A DNA stretch of 64,000 nt from Strongylocentrotus purpuratus (GCF_000002235.5 NW_022145597.1:837501-901500); one strand, 5' to 3'; positions 12,520 to 26,218 are shown, counted from the stretch's first letter. A program made the numbers and translations. Notes: generated by a model not told the origin, from the sequence alone.

Positions 12520-13195
12520 CGTCTAAACGTTCTTCCTATCTAATCCCCGACCTTCAAATCAAAATGAGCTAATTTTCCTCTTTTGAATTCAAGTTATTAG
12601 TTGTCAACTATACTTGGATTGCATAGTAATTCAAGTATGTGTACATTTTCTCTGCCGGCAATTTCATGATTTAGGTTTTACCAGTTCACAAAAGTTTACG
12701 CAGATAGCATGGAAAAGTTTATGATGGTCAACATCACATTCGATTCCATCAATATACTAACTGATTCATTTTGACACGGCAATGATAATGATTTTTCTTT
12801 AGATTTTCTCCAAATCCAAATATAAATTTTATTCATTCTATTGTTGCCCCATTTCCCCATCTAATTAGCTGAATATTTGTTTGAGTACACATTTATATCG
12901 ACCAATTGATTAATTAACCAATTTTGGTTGTACATTCGTACCCCCCATAACCCATTCTGACCATACAATAAAAAAGAAGCCAATTTCCCTTTCTCGAAAT
13001 CAAGAGATTACCTATCAACAATACTTGGAATGCATAATAATTGTTTGTGTAAATCATCCCAGCCCACAACTTGTTTATGGAATCCCGTGACGCGGACAGT
13101 CAATGGTAAATACGATTCCACCAAGACGTATAATTGATTCATTATGAGACATCAGTAACAATGCTTTTTCTGCAGAATTTTCTCTCGGTAGCTCG
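12520..13195. repeat. diverged tandem duplication, period about 420 bp
   Basis: Two copies (about 12520-12810 and 12945-13195) share, in order: AATTTYCCTYTTTYGAAWTCAAG, ATACTTGGAWTGCATA, GGTCAACATCACATTCGATTCC versus GGTAAATACGATTCC, TGATTCATT, and TTTTTCT-AGAATTTTCTC. They are heavily diverged, so the duplication is old. Confidence 0.65.
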
Positions 13196-13199
13196 GAGA

Positions 13200-15150
13200 A
13201 ACTTGTTTGTAAACCACCCCAAACCAGATCACACCGTCGTGCGAAATTTACAAAAGCACTTGTTTAGCATGTAAGGGCACCCCTCTTTCTTTACCCGGTC
13301 TCTCAAAAGTGTCTCTCATTGATGATGAGGGTTAACTGGGTGAGAGAGGGATATTGAAATGGAAACCACTTGTTAGCTTGTAGTGATGGAAGAGAGGAAG
13401 ACAAATACTGGACACAAAGGGCAAGCTGCTTTACGGCTTCAACTCAAGATCATCAACAAGCAAGATATAATGAAGTGGGACTTCTGTCTGTTATTGGCGA
13501 CGAATCTGGGAACTGGGAATTCGATAAATGGTCCATTTAGCCCCCTCCCCCCTAGTCTTCTAATCAGAACACCAGGAAAGAATGTTTTTATTTTGCATAA
13601 TGTTATCACTGAGATAAGTGTTCTTTTGTAAATCATTTTATTTCATATTCAATTTCTGAGCCCGCCATTTTGAAATATTTCAGTTTCATTTGACCATTCT
13701 TCCTCTCTCGACCTCTTCATATTTATATCAGAAACTTTATCATGTATATTTATCCCTTTGTCTGTCTTTCATGGGTATGAAGGCCTAGGTTTTTCTAACC
13801 GTTTGTTTGTCTCTTTATCTGTTTCTATATTCATATACACCGGTTGATATCGTACTCTCACTTACTTTTCCAATGTCGATGTGTTCCTCACTCACTTTCT
13901 CTCTCTCTCCCTCCCTATCTTGTCGCCTCTATCTGAGTGTCTCTACAAAATCTCATTTATTCCTTAAATGTGGGGTCACGAGGAGCTCATGTCCGTAAGA
14001 AAATCATTTGAGCACATCATCAAACATACCACTAAACACGTCGCACCTCTCCCCCTTTCCCCTTCTTACAAACATATTTAGTAGACCTACCCATTTGTAC
14101 TTTCACTCGGAAGTCAATAAAAGAACAATACAGTCAAGAGAACACATATTTATTTTGAGGTGAATCTAGTCGTTTGCTTTGTAGACCTGGGAGGTGATGT
14201 AAGAAGCTACGTTTACAAGAACTTGTCTGTCTTATTAAGTCCTTCCGATGCTTTATACGGCTAGAAGTGCATCACATTTAGCTTCTACCATAAACACTGG
14301 TGTAGGGATTAAACCCGTACCTATGTCGTCGTCTGATTCGAGCAAAATGCACCGATGTTCATTTTGGCGCGGCCTATTCTCGCAGTTTATAGGTCGTCTT
14401 TGAAATACTGTCTTGTGCTTTCTCGGGTAGATGAGAGTAGATCTGTGCAGGAAGCATCGTATAGTACAAGAATTCAGTGCTTGTTGGTGGACACATTGGT
14501 TGGTAGAACGCTGTAGCCATGGTATAGCAGACGACATTTCTTTGTTTACGATGAATGAAGTGTTACAAGTAAGTACAGTTTATATTTAACGCCGTGCAAA
14601 TGCAAATGCAAGAGAAATTTACCATAAAATACGTCATTTGTATACATGCGAATCGTCAAACAATGTCATTGAGGTCATGGAAAGGTCTATTAGGTTTTGC
14701 AATTTACCAGGATCTGTCTTCTTTCTATAACATATCAAATTTATAAAAGTTGATAGTTCATGTAGCTACTGAACTCTTATTTTGCTGGAAGGCGTGAGCA
14801 GTTTCTTCGTGCTTGGTCTGCGTATTATGCTTTAACCCAACCCAGTATCCTATACTTGGTCTGCATGTTGTTAACATGGTTGAATATCAGTCAATTCAGA
14901 ACACAAACACAATAAATCTGGGATTTGATTCATGGAATTCTATTACGCTAGTTCACTATCTCTGCGTGTGAAATCCCTGTGTAGATAGTTTCACCCTGAT
15001 TTGAATAATACTATTTAATTTCATAGTTGAACTATATCCCGTTGTTGGAACGTGCACGTACCCCCTTAGTAACTCACTTCAAAGAGAACCGAATTCTATG
15101 AAATACAAGAGCCATTTTACATTTTGTTCCAGCTGTGGGTCAGGTGTTAA
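13200..15150. other. gene-free stretch
   Basis: No recognised gene. Open frames at 13383-13631 (+) and 14253-14537 (-) have no domain I know and no supporting splice context. Confidence 0.5.
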
Positions 15151-15155
15151 ATGTG

Positions 15156-15410
15156 GATATTTTCATTCTAAAAGGGCCTAACTCCACGTTTCCATTTTCA
15201 AGTGTATATATACATCTCATATATGGAAACAAGTATAAATTCCATACCAACGCATAATGTGTTAGATGTGAGTCGAATGTGTTTTGTGTTATGTGTTTAC
15301 TAGAGATATTTTTATTCTAAAAGGGCCTAACTCCATGTATCCATTTTCAAGTGTATACATGTCATATATGGAAACAATGGTGAATTCCATACCGATGCAT
15401 AATGTGTTAA
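15156..15410 (+). repeat. direct duplication of about 107 bp, period about 148 bp
   Basis: 15156-15265 and 15304-15410 are close copies. Both run from GATATTTTYATTCTAAAAGG through CCATTTTCAAGTGTATA, CATATATGGAAACAA and ATTCCATACC to GCATAATGTGTTA. They are separated by about 38 bp of TG-rich sequence and differ mainly by a few substitutions and a short indel. Confidence 0.85.
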
Positions 15411-17190
15411 CGTTTGTTAAATTAAGGATACAATTAACCACTATAGAAATTACGTTATTCGTCCATAAAAACAATTCATCGGAATTTGAGTTTTATCTTC
15501 ATGCTCTCCTATCTACTCTCTCGAAAACGTAAGATTTGTTTTCAATTTGTACAAAACTTGTGTGATTTTTCAGTGGAAGGATATTCCTTGGTTGTTTTCA
15601 TTTCATACTTATATTTGATATACGTTTCAGATTGTAATTACATGTCTAATCTCAGACCACCAGTATATTTTCACCCAAATTGGATACAATTTTATTTCAA
15701 AGCATTTTACATCTAGATGAGGAACTTTTCGTTCCTTTTTATATAATTGAACATGAAACACTCAGGGTGATTGTGATACTATCGTATAAATACCTATGTA
15801 AACATTGATCTACAAAATGAATGTTCGTGTTATGATGCATGGAGATATTGCCTTTTGAAGGTAAATGTTTGATTACTGGATACAGGTAAACAGGTGAAGA
15901 TCATGTTAAGGCCGGGATCCAAGGTTTACAATAATAATTATCGAGTCTTACAAAAGATCCACCGCCCAGCGAGTAATAACGTTCCAATTCAATGCTTATA
16001 ACCATTGTTAGAAGATAGTCTGATCTTTATCTCCTAAATTATCCCGGCGGTGGAATAAAAATAAATTGATGAAACGAAAGAAATGAAAAGAAATGAACAA
16101 TCGATTAAACCTCTGCCACTTACTTGTAAATGATTTTATTATCATTCAGAGTATGAGGTAACGAGGACTAATTACCCTTTAGCTCAAAAAGGAACTTATC
16201 CGATCCAAGGTAGGAATTGTTATTATTAATTGATATCTATTTTCATTTGTGGAGTTGTAGGCACCCATCACTTAATGGTTAACGACTATTATTTCATGTT
16301 TACCAACAGAGTGGTTCTACTCTATATATCATATCGTCTGAGTTTTTTTCGTATCACATGTGTATTAAGGAAGCAAAATAAATAAAAAAATAGTAAACAA
16401 TCTCAGCTAAAAGCATAGTTCTGTTAACATTTAATTTCAAGTTCCATACGTTGAATTAAAATGTAAAGCGTAACGATCAATAATGGATTTGAATTTAGAT
16501 TTCAAGTGCCATTATTATGTCCACGCCATCAATTATTATGATCGGGGGAACTTGTATAAATTGGCAAGAGCAAAAGTTGAGAAGTTTTGTTTTTACCATG
16601 GTGGACACAATAATTAGTACATCATGGTTTTTACATAGGCATACACGTACATTTCTGCCAAGGGGCAGCCATCTGTTGCCCGAATATCAACTTTCCTCTC
16701 TGTAAAATGTTGCGACCAAGCGAAGCGAGTGAGTAAAACTTTTCGTGTCGTCGTCAAGATGTTATAGATAACATTAAAAATACCTATGTGTATAAAGCCA
16801 GCTTGCTGCCTGATTATAAGCAAGCGTTTGTCAACTTATTTTCGGTTTTAAGATTCTCGGGGGGGGGGGGGGGCTGCAGACTCTGAACTACTTCTCGCCT
16901 CGTATCCCCTTCTTGGTTAAACGAAATGAACAAAGGCTTGTATTGTGTGTTTGGGAGGCCATGGAAATACATTCATGTTGGACCTTTATTTAGCAACCGA
17001 AACCATAAAATCCATCCATTGATCTTTCTAACAAACCTCTTCAATCATTCTATATGCTGGTTCAGGTTGGCTTAGTCATGATACAATTGTAGAAGGATGC
17101 GAATGCTTTGCTGGTTATTGATATGAACTGAAGTTTTCTGCTATAGTGATCTCTCTTCGGTCCCTGGTTGATATAAAAGTACCCAAACAT
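15411..17190. other. gene-free stretch
   Basis: AT-rich with a G-run at about 16860-16873. No supported gene or RNA. Confidence 0.5.
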
Positions 17191-17194
17191 AACA

Positions 17195-17450
17195 TTAGGA
17201 GAAGAAGAATAAGTGGAAGGAGAAGAAAAGTAGAAGAAGGAGAAGAAGAAGAAGAAAAAGAAGAAGAAGAAGAAGAAGAGGAAGGAGGAAGAAGAAGAAG
17301 AGGAGAAGAAGAAGAAGAAGAAGAAGAAGAAGAAGAAGAAGAAGAAGAAGAGAGGAAGAAGAGGAGGAAGAAGAAGAAGAAGAAGAAGAAGAAGAAAAAA
17401 AAAAAGAAGAAGCAGAAGAAGAAGGAGAAGAAGCAGAAGGAGAAGGAGAC
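17195..17450. repeat. (GAA)n purine tract
   Basis: About 250 bp of imperfect GAA/GAG triplets, nearly all purine on the + strand. Poly-Glu/Lys and poly-Ser/Leu frames on the two strands are artefacts of the triplet repeat. Long GAA tracts can form triplex DNA. Confidence 0.95.
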
Positions 17451-17454
17451 TGTT

Positions 17455-20400
17455 TCCAGACTTTTACTATACAGTGAGCACTTACTGTAATCACTGATTA
17501 AGTCCAGTTTTTGAAAATTATTTCTTTTGATCCTCTTTTTTTTGAAGGTATATGTGTAAAGTTTTATGCCGTATTTTAACATTATTAGAAATCTATACTT
17601 TTTACGAGATCTCTTTTCAGATTAAGGAGTTGATTGTTTGTTTTTTCTTCGTTTCAATTCATAGGCAATTTTAGACATTAACAAACGTTTAACGTTTAAT
17701 TGATGAGGACGTGGAGACCTAAATTTCCAGAGTTTTGCTAGATAGCAAGTATAAATGTGATTTATTTAGAAGCGATGCTGGAGGACAAACGATGATACAA
17801 TACTCATCGCTTATTGAGAGTTGAACTTTTCCTGGGGATTTCCAAATCCTTTTTCCAACTTCGCCATTGAGGATCCCTTTCACTTAATCGTTTTTACGAA
17901 GTTGTTTTTCCGTGGTGTGAGGGGAGACATTTTTATGGGTTAGAGCAGACGATCAATATCATCGTTAACGGTCAGCGGTTAAAAGAAACATGACAAGATA
18001 TTGCTTTGGATTACAATTGATATCCATCAGAGTTACAATCTCGTTGGTCAAGTTTATCAAAACCCTTTCTGCTTTTTGTGACTTATGTTTCACATACCTT
18101 GAAGCGTGACGTGTGTCATTTTGATAATTGTCTTAATTGATTGGGATTGCTTTACGTTTGTTATTGCCTGTGGTTTGGAGAAGGTCATCGTAATCATGTT
18201 TAAATACGTAACATGAGGAATCATTAGTAAGGTTTACACGACAGAAGTTATCTTATAGTTAGGGACCGTGGAGATGAAACTCGTTGTGCAGCAGGTGTCC
18301 TCACTCGAAGTTAAGTGTGGACGCATAACATCGAGGTTACGCCAGCTTGTAGTTACAGTTGCTTGCCCGGATCGGGTTGTAGTTTTAAACTGTTTCGGTC
18401 CCGTGTGAACCCTGGTCGGTGTAATAGGATCGTTGTTTAAAACTTTGAGGTGTAGAACAATTTATGTTTGAGCTACGACGGTCCCGTTTGAACCTAGCTA
18501 TAGCTTCTTTCATTCATGTTATTCTCGGAGCTCACCTCGTATGCGGTTGGGATCAATTTATGTCCTGTTCAAGAAGCGTTTCAAACACCGATTCGGGAGT
18601 TCGATTTGTGCAAACGTGTTTGACAGATGACAAAGAAATGATGATTTATGCTATGATTAGTTTCCATTGTTAACAATGATTTGAAAGGTGAAAGAGTCAA
18701 GACGAAGGGCGCAAGGATATTTTCTTTTGTGAGCATAATGTTTGAACATTCACGATGCGTTAAGTTCATGTTCTCTTGCGTTTCTTCATCGAAAATAGCC
18801 TTCTTTAATCAAAATGCAATCCCGGCACCTTTCACCCCTCTCAAAGAAGGCACTATTAGGTATCGTCGTATCTATTTCACAGATTTATTTATTCAATGCT
18901 AATGTGAAGATACGTGAGTGGCCACGTTTGGATGAAATACTTTTGAACGTATTTAAAAATGTTGATAGCTGACTTTTAGGGATATTCTTCCTTGGTACAA
19001 ATACAATGCTTACCGTTACGAATTAAAATTGATTTTCCCTATGCTTTTTATTGTTCCGAGAAAGCATGAGAATGAAAAAGAAATTAAATCGGAAGTGTTA
19101 TTTTGATGAACTCAGCGCAACTATGCCTCTTTCAAATTTGATTGCACAATAACGACGACTTTGATATGTATATTTCAAAATAGAATAATTAAAATTGAGA
19201 ATAGTCTTGCAAAATGATATGAAAATCATCGACAACATAATGATAAAGGAGATGGATGCTATTTCGCTCCAGCAATTTATTGTAGCATTGTAAAGTAAAA
19301 TAGCAGAAAATAACAAATAAGTCAACGACCTCCTCTCGCATGTACGAAGAGGAGGGAGGCTTAAAGTACTTCCTTGCTTCATGGATGAAGAATGGATGTT
19401 GAATGGGTGCTGCATAGATGATGCTATTGTAATGCACAGTCCCTGCCCCCTGGGCCTGAATATGTTAATAAAGGGTGATTGCTCCTGAAACCCCCGTGCG
19501 TGGAGGGAGATTGGAGGTTCTTTGTGCATCTCGTCATCACGGGTGAGATGCGGGTCAAGTAAGCTTGCCACGTCATCGCTTCCAACATCATCATCAGCAT
19601 CCGATTCGTTTCTCCTCCATGTCGTTCCATCTCGTGTGTGAGTATGGTGGGGTATGATATGAATCCTGTGGATTTAGCTGTTGATGAGATGCTAAATCGC
19701 GAGGCTGTTCCAGGATGCTTTCCCTGCAAGAGAAGGATACAGTCTTCATAAACTTCTTTAAAGAATCGTTTGGATTCATGTCTTGGATTTCAATTAATAT
19801 CTGTGGATGGTGTGATGTTTGTAGTTTTTGACGTTCTCGAAGCTGATAACAGGTGTTTTCGCATCAAAAATACGGACACCTGCTGACGGTGAAGACCAGA
19901 TACATCTGGTATTGAATACTAAAGCCGTGATTGTGATCCATAATTTTAGACGCTTGGAGCATGGTATTTCAAAAGAATTGACATTTAATGGCAACAATTG
20001 AATACATGTTTTGAAGCTACTATTACTCGGGAACCTGTGAGCATTTTAGGTTTCGAAGCGAGTTTCATTTATTGGTAAAAATGGTAGCATTTTGAAAGCT
20101 GCCTCTCGATCGTCATCTCGTTACCAAAAGAGCTGAGAAGTATTACATATAGAAGTGAAACATACACAGCCGGTAGCTCACAGCTTCACATAAAGCATTT
20201 CATTTATGTCGTGTAGAATATTAATTAGTTTCGCCTTTGTTTGGAATGCTATCGATTAATTAGATAACCTGTTGATCCAAATGTCGAGAAATGCTAAGTA
20301 TGAGTACTGAAAGCACACGTCGTGATTAAAATACAATTCTTCAACTGGATAACTCTTCTCATAGTAACTATTACACGCTAACCGACGGGCACGAATCACG

Positions 20401-21510
20401 TTTGAAACAACGCCCTTCTACTGAATTGAAAATTTACATTGGTAATTGGTCATGCATCAATTAGGAGAGACAAATTTAAATTGCTTCTGGTAGATGAGCA
20501 ATAATTACCCGGCGAACTTGTTCAGGAACGCCTTTTTTGTGGCTGCGATGAAATGTGATAAGTGATCCATTCATTGTCCCGCGTCGGTGTGCGTACGTGA
20601 GGGTGCGTGTCTGAGTGTGCGCGTGTGCGTGTGTGTGTACCCTGTGATGAAAATCGATCGGCGTTATTAAAGCAAATATGAAACACCAATGGAGCTGAAA
20701 GCATACAGGCATTCTCCAAACCTTGCTCCATGCGGACAGACAAGAGAATAATGAGACAACGATGAGACGGGTTTAGATTCTACCAGAGTATCTTTCGTGG
20801 TCATTTTATACAAATTGCTCTGAATCATTAATTGCGACAGCGTGAAAATGTATGATTGTCATGTTAATCATTGTCATAGTAGACATGTTGTGTCGAGACT
20901 CTATGATTTTTCTCCAAGGGAACCAAGGACACTAGATTGATCTAGCAAGAAGTCATCGTTATTTTGCGTTGATGAAAAAGTGAAATCGGCAGTGTTTTGA
21001 TTTTGCTTCAGTTTTCCTAATTACGATGGGAGCAGAATACTGTTGCCTTCGATACGTCTCTAGCTCTGATGGTGAATGATTCGCAGGCAGCAGTGGTTAT
21101 ATTTCTGTTTCCGATATCTAACACATGTGTTATCTACAGGTGGACATTTTGGAATGCGTTACCATGGTTATTTGTTTAGGATGAATCTCTAAAAAAAACA
21201 CAATGAACATCGCCGTGGACGTAGTTTAATATCTCGTATTGACTGTCTCCATAAAGAAGAAGCATTGCTGACACAGATTTGAAGAAAAGGGTACGTAATG
21301 CCTGTAATATAGATTATGGAGTAATGTACAATATTGGTCACAGAGGTCCTTGGATTTGCAAATATCTGTCGTATTATTTGTCATGTTGAGGTGAAAGAAG
21401 AGATAAAAACATAATTATTCTAGGAATTGATGAAGACAGGAAATGACAAATTCTTTTAAAACGCAACTACTTTTGAAGAGAAATCGCCTCTATTGTTTAC
21501 AGACATCGAA
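17455..21510. other. gene-free stretch
   Basis: No supported gene. Minus-strand frames clustered at 19098-19997 show no recognisable domain or consistent splice sites. A short (GT)n lies near 20615-20637. Confidence 0.45.
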
Positions 21511-21512
21511 TA

Positions 21513-21727
21513 CACTATGAACATGACAGACAAAGAAGGCGGACAAAATATACAGTTCCTCAGGTAGACAAAGGAACATCCCTTCTCTGCTATTATGTAA
21601 AAATGTGTAGAACAGGTGAATATGCATATGACACCTGTTTTACACAATAGCAGTGAAGGAATGTTCCTTTGTCTACCTGAGGAACTGTATATTTTATCCG
21701 CTCTCTTTGTCTGTCATGTTCATAGTG
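21513..21727. mobile_element. CACTA-type MITE, copy 1
   Basis: 215 bp, nearly palindromic over about 90 bp per arm. The ends are CACTATGAACATGACAGACA and its reverse complement. It is flanked on both sides by ATA (21510-21512 and 21728-21730). Ends beginning CACTA with a 3-bp duplication are the signature of the CACTA (En/Spm) superfamily. No coding capacity. A second copy lies at 46331-46544. Confidence 0.85.
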
Positions 21728-21730
21728 ATA

Positions 21731-23520
21731 CCTGCAAACGCGTGGTCAGAGACTGTGGTGTCTTTTTCCTGTGGAATTTATTTCTAATGGCCGAGAGAAA
21801 TAAAACAATCTATTTTGTTTGAGACAAATGATACTTTGTTTAGGTTCCGGCTATCGCGTGGATGAAAAACAACACCCATTCTGGTTACAACCGTGAAATA
21901 GAAATCTTTATTTATGAGGTTTTGTTTCGACTTCGAATACTTCGGCCACCTAGTCTTATGAAAACACAGTGGTAGAAACAGGATAGAAATTTACTTTAAT
22001 TTCTTGTTGTACTTCAGGAGCACTCTCCAATGATCCAGTGCAGGCGCGGACGCCATATATATCAAAGACACGGTGTTATAAACAAAGAGCTGATCGTCAC
22101 TACAGAGTGAGACCAGTTTCTTATAATTGTTGCAGGATAGGTAATAGCATTGATAATAATTATACCAAGATGGAGTTATGAGGCTGAAGCTCCATGGTTA
22201 TGGCATGGACGAACTATTTCAATATTTTCTTACAGAATGAAAAGGAACTCTTGTTGATACTAGTACAGAAAATTGCTTGAACAACGAGAAAATATAAGTT
22301 TGCATTACTTGAAGTGTTACAGTATGCTTATTATCACGACAACTGAGGATTTTTTTAGTGATTCTGCTCATCATCGTAGGAGCTAAACGATTTATGAATA
22401 CGATTGACGTCGGTGTGGTTTATAGAGCGACATTTTACATGCAGTTATCGTCTTCATTTTTTTTTAGTATGAATTGATTGTATACTAATAAATGGATTCT
22501 TGTCTTGTTGTGTCCCGACAATAAATATCATCATGAGTAGAGGAATATGAAGCAGACTTCCTGTTCATTCTCAATGCTCACCGATACGTCATAAATCAAT
22601 GGGAGCTTTCGTGTACACCTTTTGTGATTCTACACTCCACGGATCGATTGATTAGTAGTCCACCTAGCCGGCCGCGGGCTATTATTATCATCATCACCAA
22701 TGGAACTCAATATTACCAATGAATGACTCAACGGTTGTCTCATAAAAAAACCCGTCACGAACATTCCTCTTTGAATAAGCTGGAGAAGGGCAATGTTTGG
22801 GTGAGGCCCATTTCGATATTCGCAGAGAGCAACATTTTGATCTTGAAACGAACTCGGTTATGTGTCGCTTTCCTGTAAGGCGTTCGTTGGTCTAGTTTGT
22901 GGAGCCGTTGGATGAAAAGGATACTTTAAATTCGGTCAACCGCCTAATGGGATAAGGTATCCGTGTATTGATTGCTAGTCCGAAGCCGCCATCGTATTTT
23001 AAATGTGGCAGCTGAAACATTACTAGAGCAGTGTCTTAACTATAGGATACATGACGGTATGTTTCCGCTGGATGTAAACTGACAAGACATTTCAACAAGA
23101 TATGGACTCATCGGATCAAACGGAATACCAATAATGGATTCGAACATATTCGGTCTTATCAGCGAGATTGATTGGACAAGATTTCTTCTTTGTGATTCTC
23201 TCCGTACTTCTAGGACATTAAATCATCTGTTACGTATAGGCCTTTTGTAGGTCGGACCAGAGCAGGATCCCCTTTCGTGTTGTAAGGCCTTCTCTGAGCA
23301 GTATATTCTCCAAACCAGAGAGTCCAGGAACTATGAAAGAACTGTCAAAGTGCACACAGGACTAAAGGACTGCATGTCGTGGTTTACAGTTCATTGTACA
23401 TCTATTAGGTTTATATAGGTCTGAGAAGTGAGTTTACTGTCAGACTCTTTTGCGTGTTATAAGAGTGCCTCTGACAAATACTGGGATTCAAGAACTATCA
23501 AAGAATCCAGATTCCATGGG
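21731..23520. other. gene-free stretch upstream of the FAM124 exon
   Basis: No separate gene seen. The right end may include a 5' untranslated region and promoter for the exon at 23559, but I cannot fix a start site. Confidence 0.4.
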
Positions 23521-23558
23521 TTGAGTTGGTTCATGGGATCATCGGATCAAACCTAAAG

Positions 23559-23677
23559 ATGCCATCCCGATCAAGACGACTTGAGGAGGAGAAGAGGAAG
23601 CGACTCCTCTATGAGTATATATCCTGCTGTGGAACTGGTTTCTCCTCCATACATCATGCAACTCAAGATCATAATCA
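23559..23677 (+). CDS. FAM124: FAM124-like protein, probable first coding exon
   Basis: ATG at 23559 (context aaagATGcc) opens 39 codons, MPSRSRRLEEEKRKRLL onward to TQDHN, plus two bases (CA). It is followed by donor GTATGT at 23678-23683. The two bases plus the single G that opens the exon at 33690 give a glutamine codon, and the frame then continues unbroken into the FAM124 domain. The exon is basic and charged, with no domain, as is usual for the variable N-terminus of this family. A 7-codon upstream frame (23533-23556) ends just before the start and could damp translation. The joining is inference from phase and splice sites; an alternative is that the gene starts at the ATG inside the next exon. 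Confidence 0.55.
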
Positions 23678-23683
23678 GTATGT

Positions 23684-25425
23684 ATCCATCCATTTTGAAA
23701 TCATCAAACTCCATTTTCTCACTTTAAACAAAATATTGTATCAGATTCCTCGAATGTATTTGTTTAGCCGAATGCAATCTAATATACTCCTGTATATGCC
23801 ATGTATACTTTGTCTTCATACGAAACTTTCTACACTTTGTAATGATGTAAGTATGTTGTTCAGCGCCTTAAGCATCTCGTGGGATGGATAAGTATGAATC
23901 AGAAAAAAAAACAATCTCATTACTTCCATAATTTTTCCATTTTCGTCTTAAGGCTATTTTATTATTAGAAAAAACCAACAACTTCATTTTCAAAATATTT
24001 TTATTTTTGTCTTTCGATCACTTTTATTCTTTAATTTTTTCTTAAGGCTTTCTTAAAAACTACAAATATCTTTTATCATTTTTAATATTTAGACGCTATT
24101 CAGATTCACGTATTACATAATTCGACGTCTTCCCCTGTCTGTGTATAAAGTCGTCCACTCGGCTTCTGCACTTTTGTTAAGTTTAAGACTGCTGCCGATT
24201 ACAATATAACAGATGATCAGTTGGACTCAGTTCTGAGAGTGATTAACAGTGCAATATTCACATGTAAAGGGCTAATACGAAGACTAAGTATGGTTGAAAT
24301 TTAAACAAATTTAATTAAATTCCTTGAACCATATAAAAGCAATATATACAAAGGAAAAATAGATTACATAAAACATACAAGATATAAAGCAAGTTTTATG
24401 GTCAGTGCCACAAAAAAGCAGATGACTTTTTTAAGAGATTCGTTTGTAGTTGATTCTTAGCTTAAGGAAATATAGTTGAGAAAAAAGAAAGTTATAGTTC
24501 AAAATTGTATGTGTCCAAGTCATGCTTCAAGATTGCATTCTACTGATTGGAGTATTATGGACCAATCGACCAATGTCTCTTAAACAACCGAGACTTAGAT
24601 CTACCTACTTGCTGGTCTATCAGGTGATGTTGAGTTGTGTCTTATCGTTTCGGGTCGGAAGACCTTACTATTAGGATCCTCTCTGAGTCACTGGATCAAT
24701 TAAGGCGTTAGAGGATTTACACGAACAATCGTAAAAGACGAATTATCTCCAAGTTTGCAAGCTCTATTGTGACATTATCTTTATCCTCCTTCCGCTAATA
24801 AGGTCAAACTTGGTCAGAACCTTACACTAAGGATTATCTTAGAAAAGAGGATTTTGACCACCGTCCACCTCCCTGCTGGCTGACCATGGTCAAGGGTGCT
24901 GGCTTTTCATAAGTACACACCGTTACCTTTGAAGTAGTTTCGTTCAATACTTTCATTGTCAAAGTCAAGCCCCGTAAATCCGATTGAGCGGCTGAGGATA
25001 TTGGAAAGGCATAGCTGTGCAATAATTGATCAGATGTTTACAAAATATAAACGACGGGGTTCTAACTCTAAGTCAAGACTGTCGAAGAGCTTTAGGAGAT
25101 TTAGGTAATTTGCAAAAAGACGATTCTTTTCATTGGAAAGCCGAAGGCGAGAGTAATGTCCTCCACTTCAAGCTCTCAAACCTGAATTCCGGGACATTTC
25201 ATTGATTTCGGAGATACTGTTAGCAAGTGATTGTGTTCCCTGTCGAAACATGTTACTATATCGTTCACCAAAGAAATGGAGTTTTGATTTTTCAAGAATT
25301 GAATAATTGAAGGGCATACTTGTCCATCTTTCTTGAGTGTTCGTCGATACTTTTGAAGCTTGTAATTCATGCAGGAACTTCGATAACAAGGAACGTGCAT
25401 GTTGCCATCATGTCGAGGATTTTAA
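23684..25425. other. gene-free stretch, probably intron
   Basis: AT-rich DNA within the proposed first intron of the FAM124-like gene. No other feature supported. Confidence 0.45.
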
Positions 25426-25429
25426 AGCT

Positions 25430-25680
25430 AGAGTCAAACCTAATCATCATCATCATCATACTAATAACAATGGGTTCTTGTATGTCTGTCAAACTGGGCT
25501 CTCCTGGCGCCCTGCAATGATTGGGTGGCTTTAGCATGGCTTCCTGGTACCCATTTACCTCACCTGCGTAGAATGTGCAAAGGTGGATTAATGTCTTGCC
25601 AAAGGACATCATTGCTGCGACAGGGATTAGAACCCCGTGGTTAACAGTTCGGAGACACCTGTACAAAGGCACTATTTTAG
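25430..25680 (-). mobile_element. decayed SINE
   Basis: Read on the minus strand it shows a B-box-like GGTTCTAATCCC. This is followed by TCCTTTGGCAAGACATTAATCC, then an AGGTGAGGTAAATGGGTACC block, and it ends near an ATG/CAT microsatellite. This order matches tRNA-derived SINEs of echinoderms. Confidence 0.6.
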
Positions 25681-25959
25681 CAATAGTTTCGCATTATCAT
25701 GATTGTCATCGTTAATATAGATTCAAACCCCGATTTAGTTATGGATTGTTATACAACGCAGTGACCATGAAGATTTAGACAGCAAAACATGAAGTGTTGG
25801 CGCTGTTTCGTGGATTACATAATTATTGCCGTCGAGAATAATCACTGTCGCCTCATAGCGTGAAATGACGTCAGATGAACCAACGTCATTATTATTTGGT
25901 AATCAATTTATCCAGGTATAGTAATTGATGATTAGTAATTTTGTTTAAAACAGGGAAGC

Positions 25960-26218
25960 CACCTCAGCATCAATGCTGTTCTCCCTGAGGGACCTGCAAC
26001 TATTATTACTCTTGCAATTGCCAGGTACCCATTTACACCAGGGTGGATGGTGGCAAATTTGGATTAGTATACATCCATAGCGCTTAGAGACTTCGGTGGA
26101 AAGCGCTTTATAAGCACCCATTTTATTAGTATTATTAGTATCAAGGACGTGAGTGCTGGGATTCGAACCTTCAACCCTTGAATTGAGAGTCAAAGAACCA
26201 CTACATCACGACACCTTC
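25960..26218 (-). mobile_element. tRNA-derived SINE
   Basis: On the minus strand: A-box-like GATGTAGTGGTTC, then B-box GGTTCGAATCC (near 26158-26168), then a body containing an AATGGGTACCTGGCAATTGC block. A GCGCTTTATAAGCACCC tail motif with (ATT/AGT)n lies inside it in the opposite orientation, suggesting two retroposons overlapping or a composite. Confidence 0.65.

Noticed and set aside
14540-14567. Another ATG-to-GTAAGT short exon (6 codons)
   Set aside because: Ends in phase 0, so it does not fit the acceptor at 33690. Too short to separate from chance.
17115-17582. Frames of poly-Ser, poly-Leu/Phe and poly-Glu/Lys
   Set aside because: Products of the (GAA)n tract read in different frames and strands.
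19098-19997. Possible multi-exon minus-strand gene from clustered frames
   Set aside because: The frames have no known domain, and I found no convincing set of splice sites in consistent phase.
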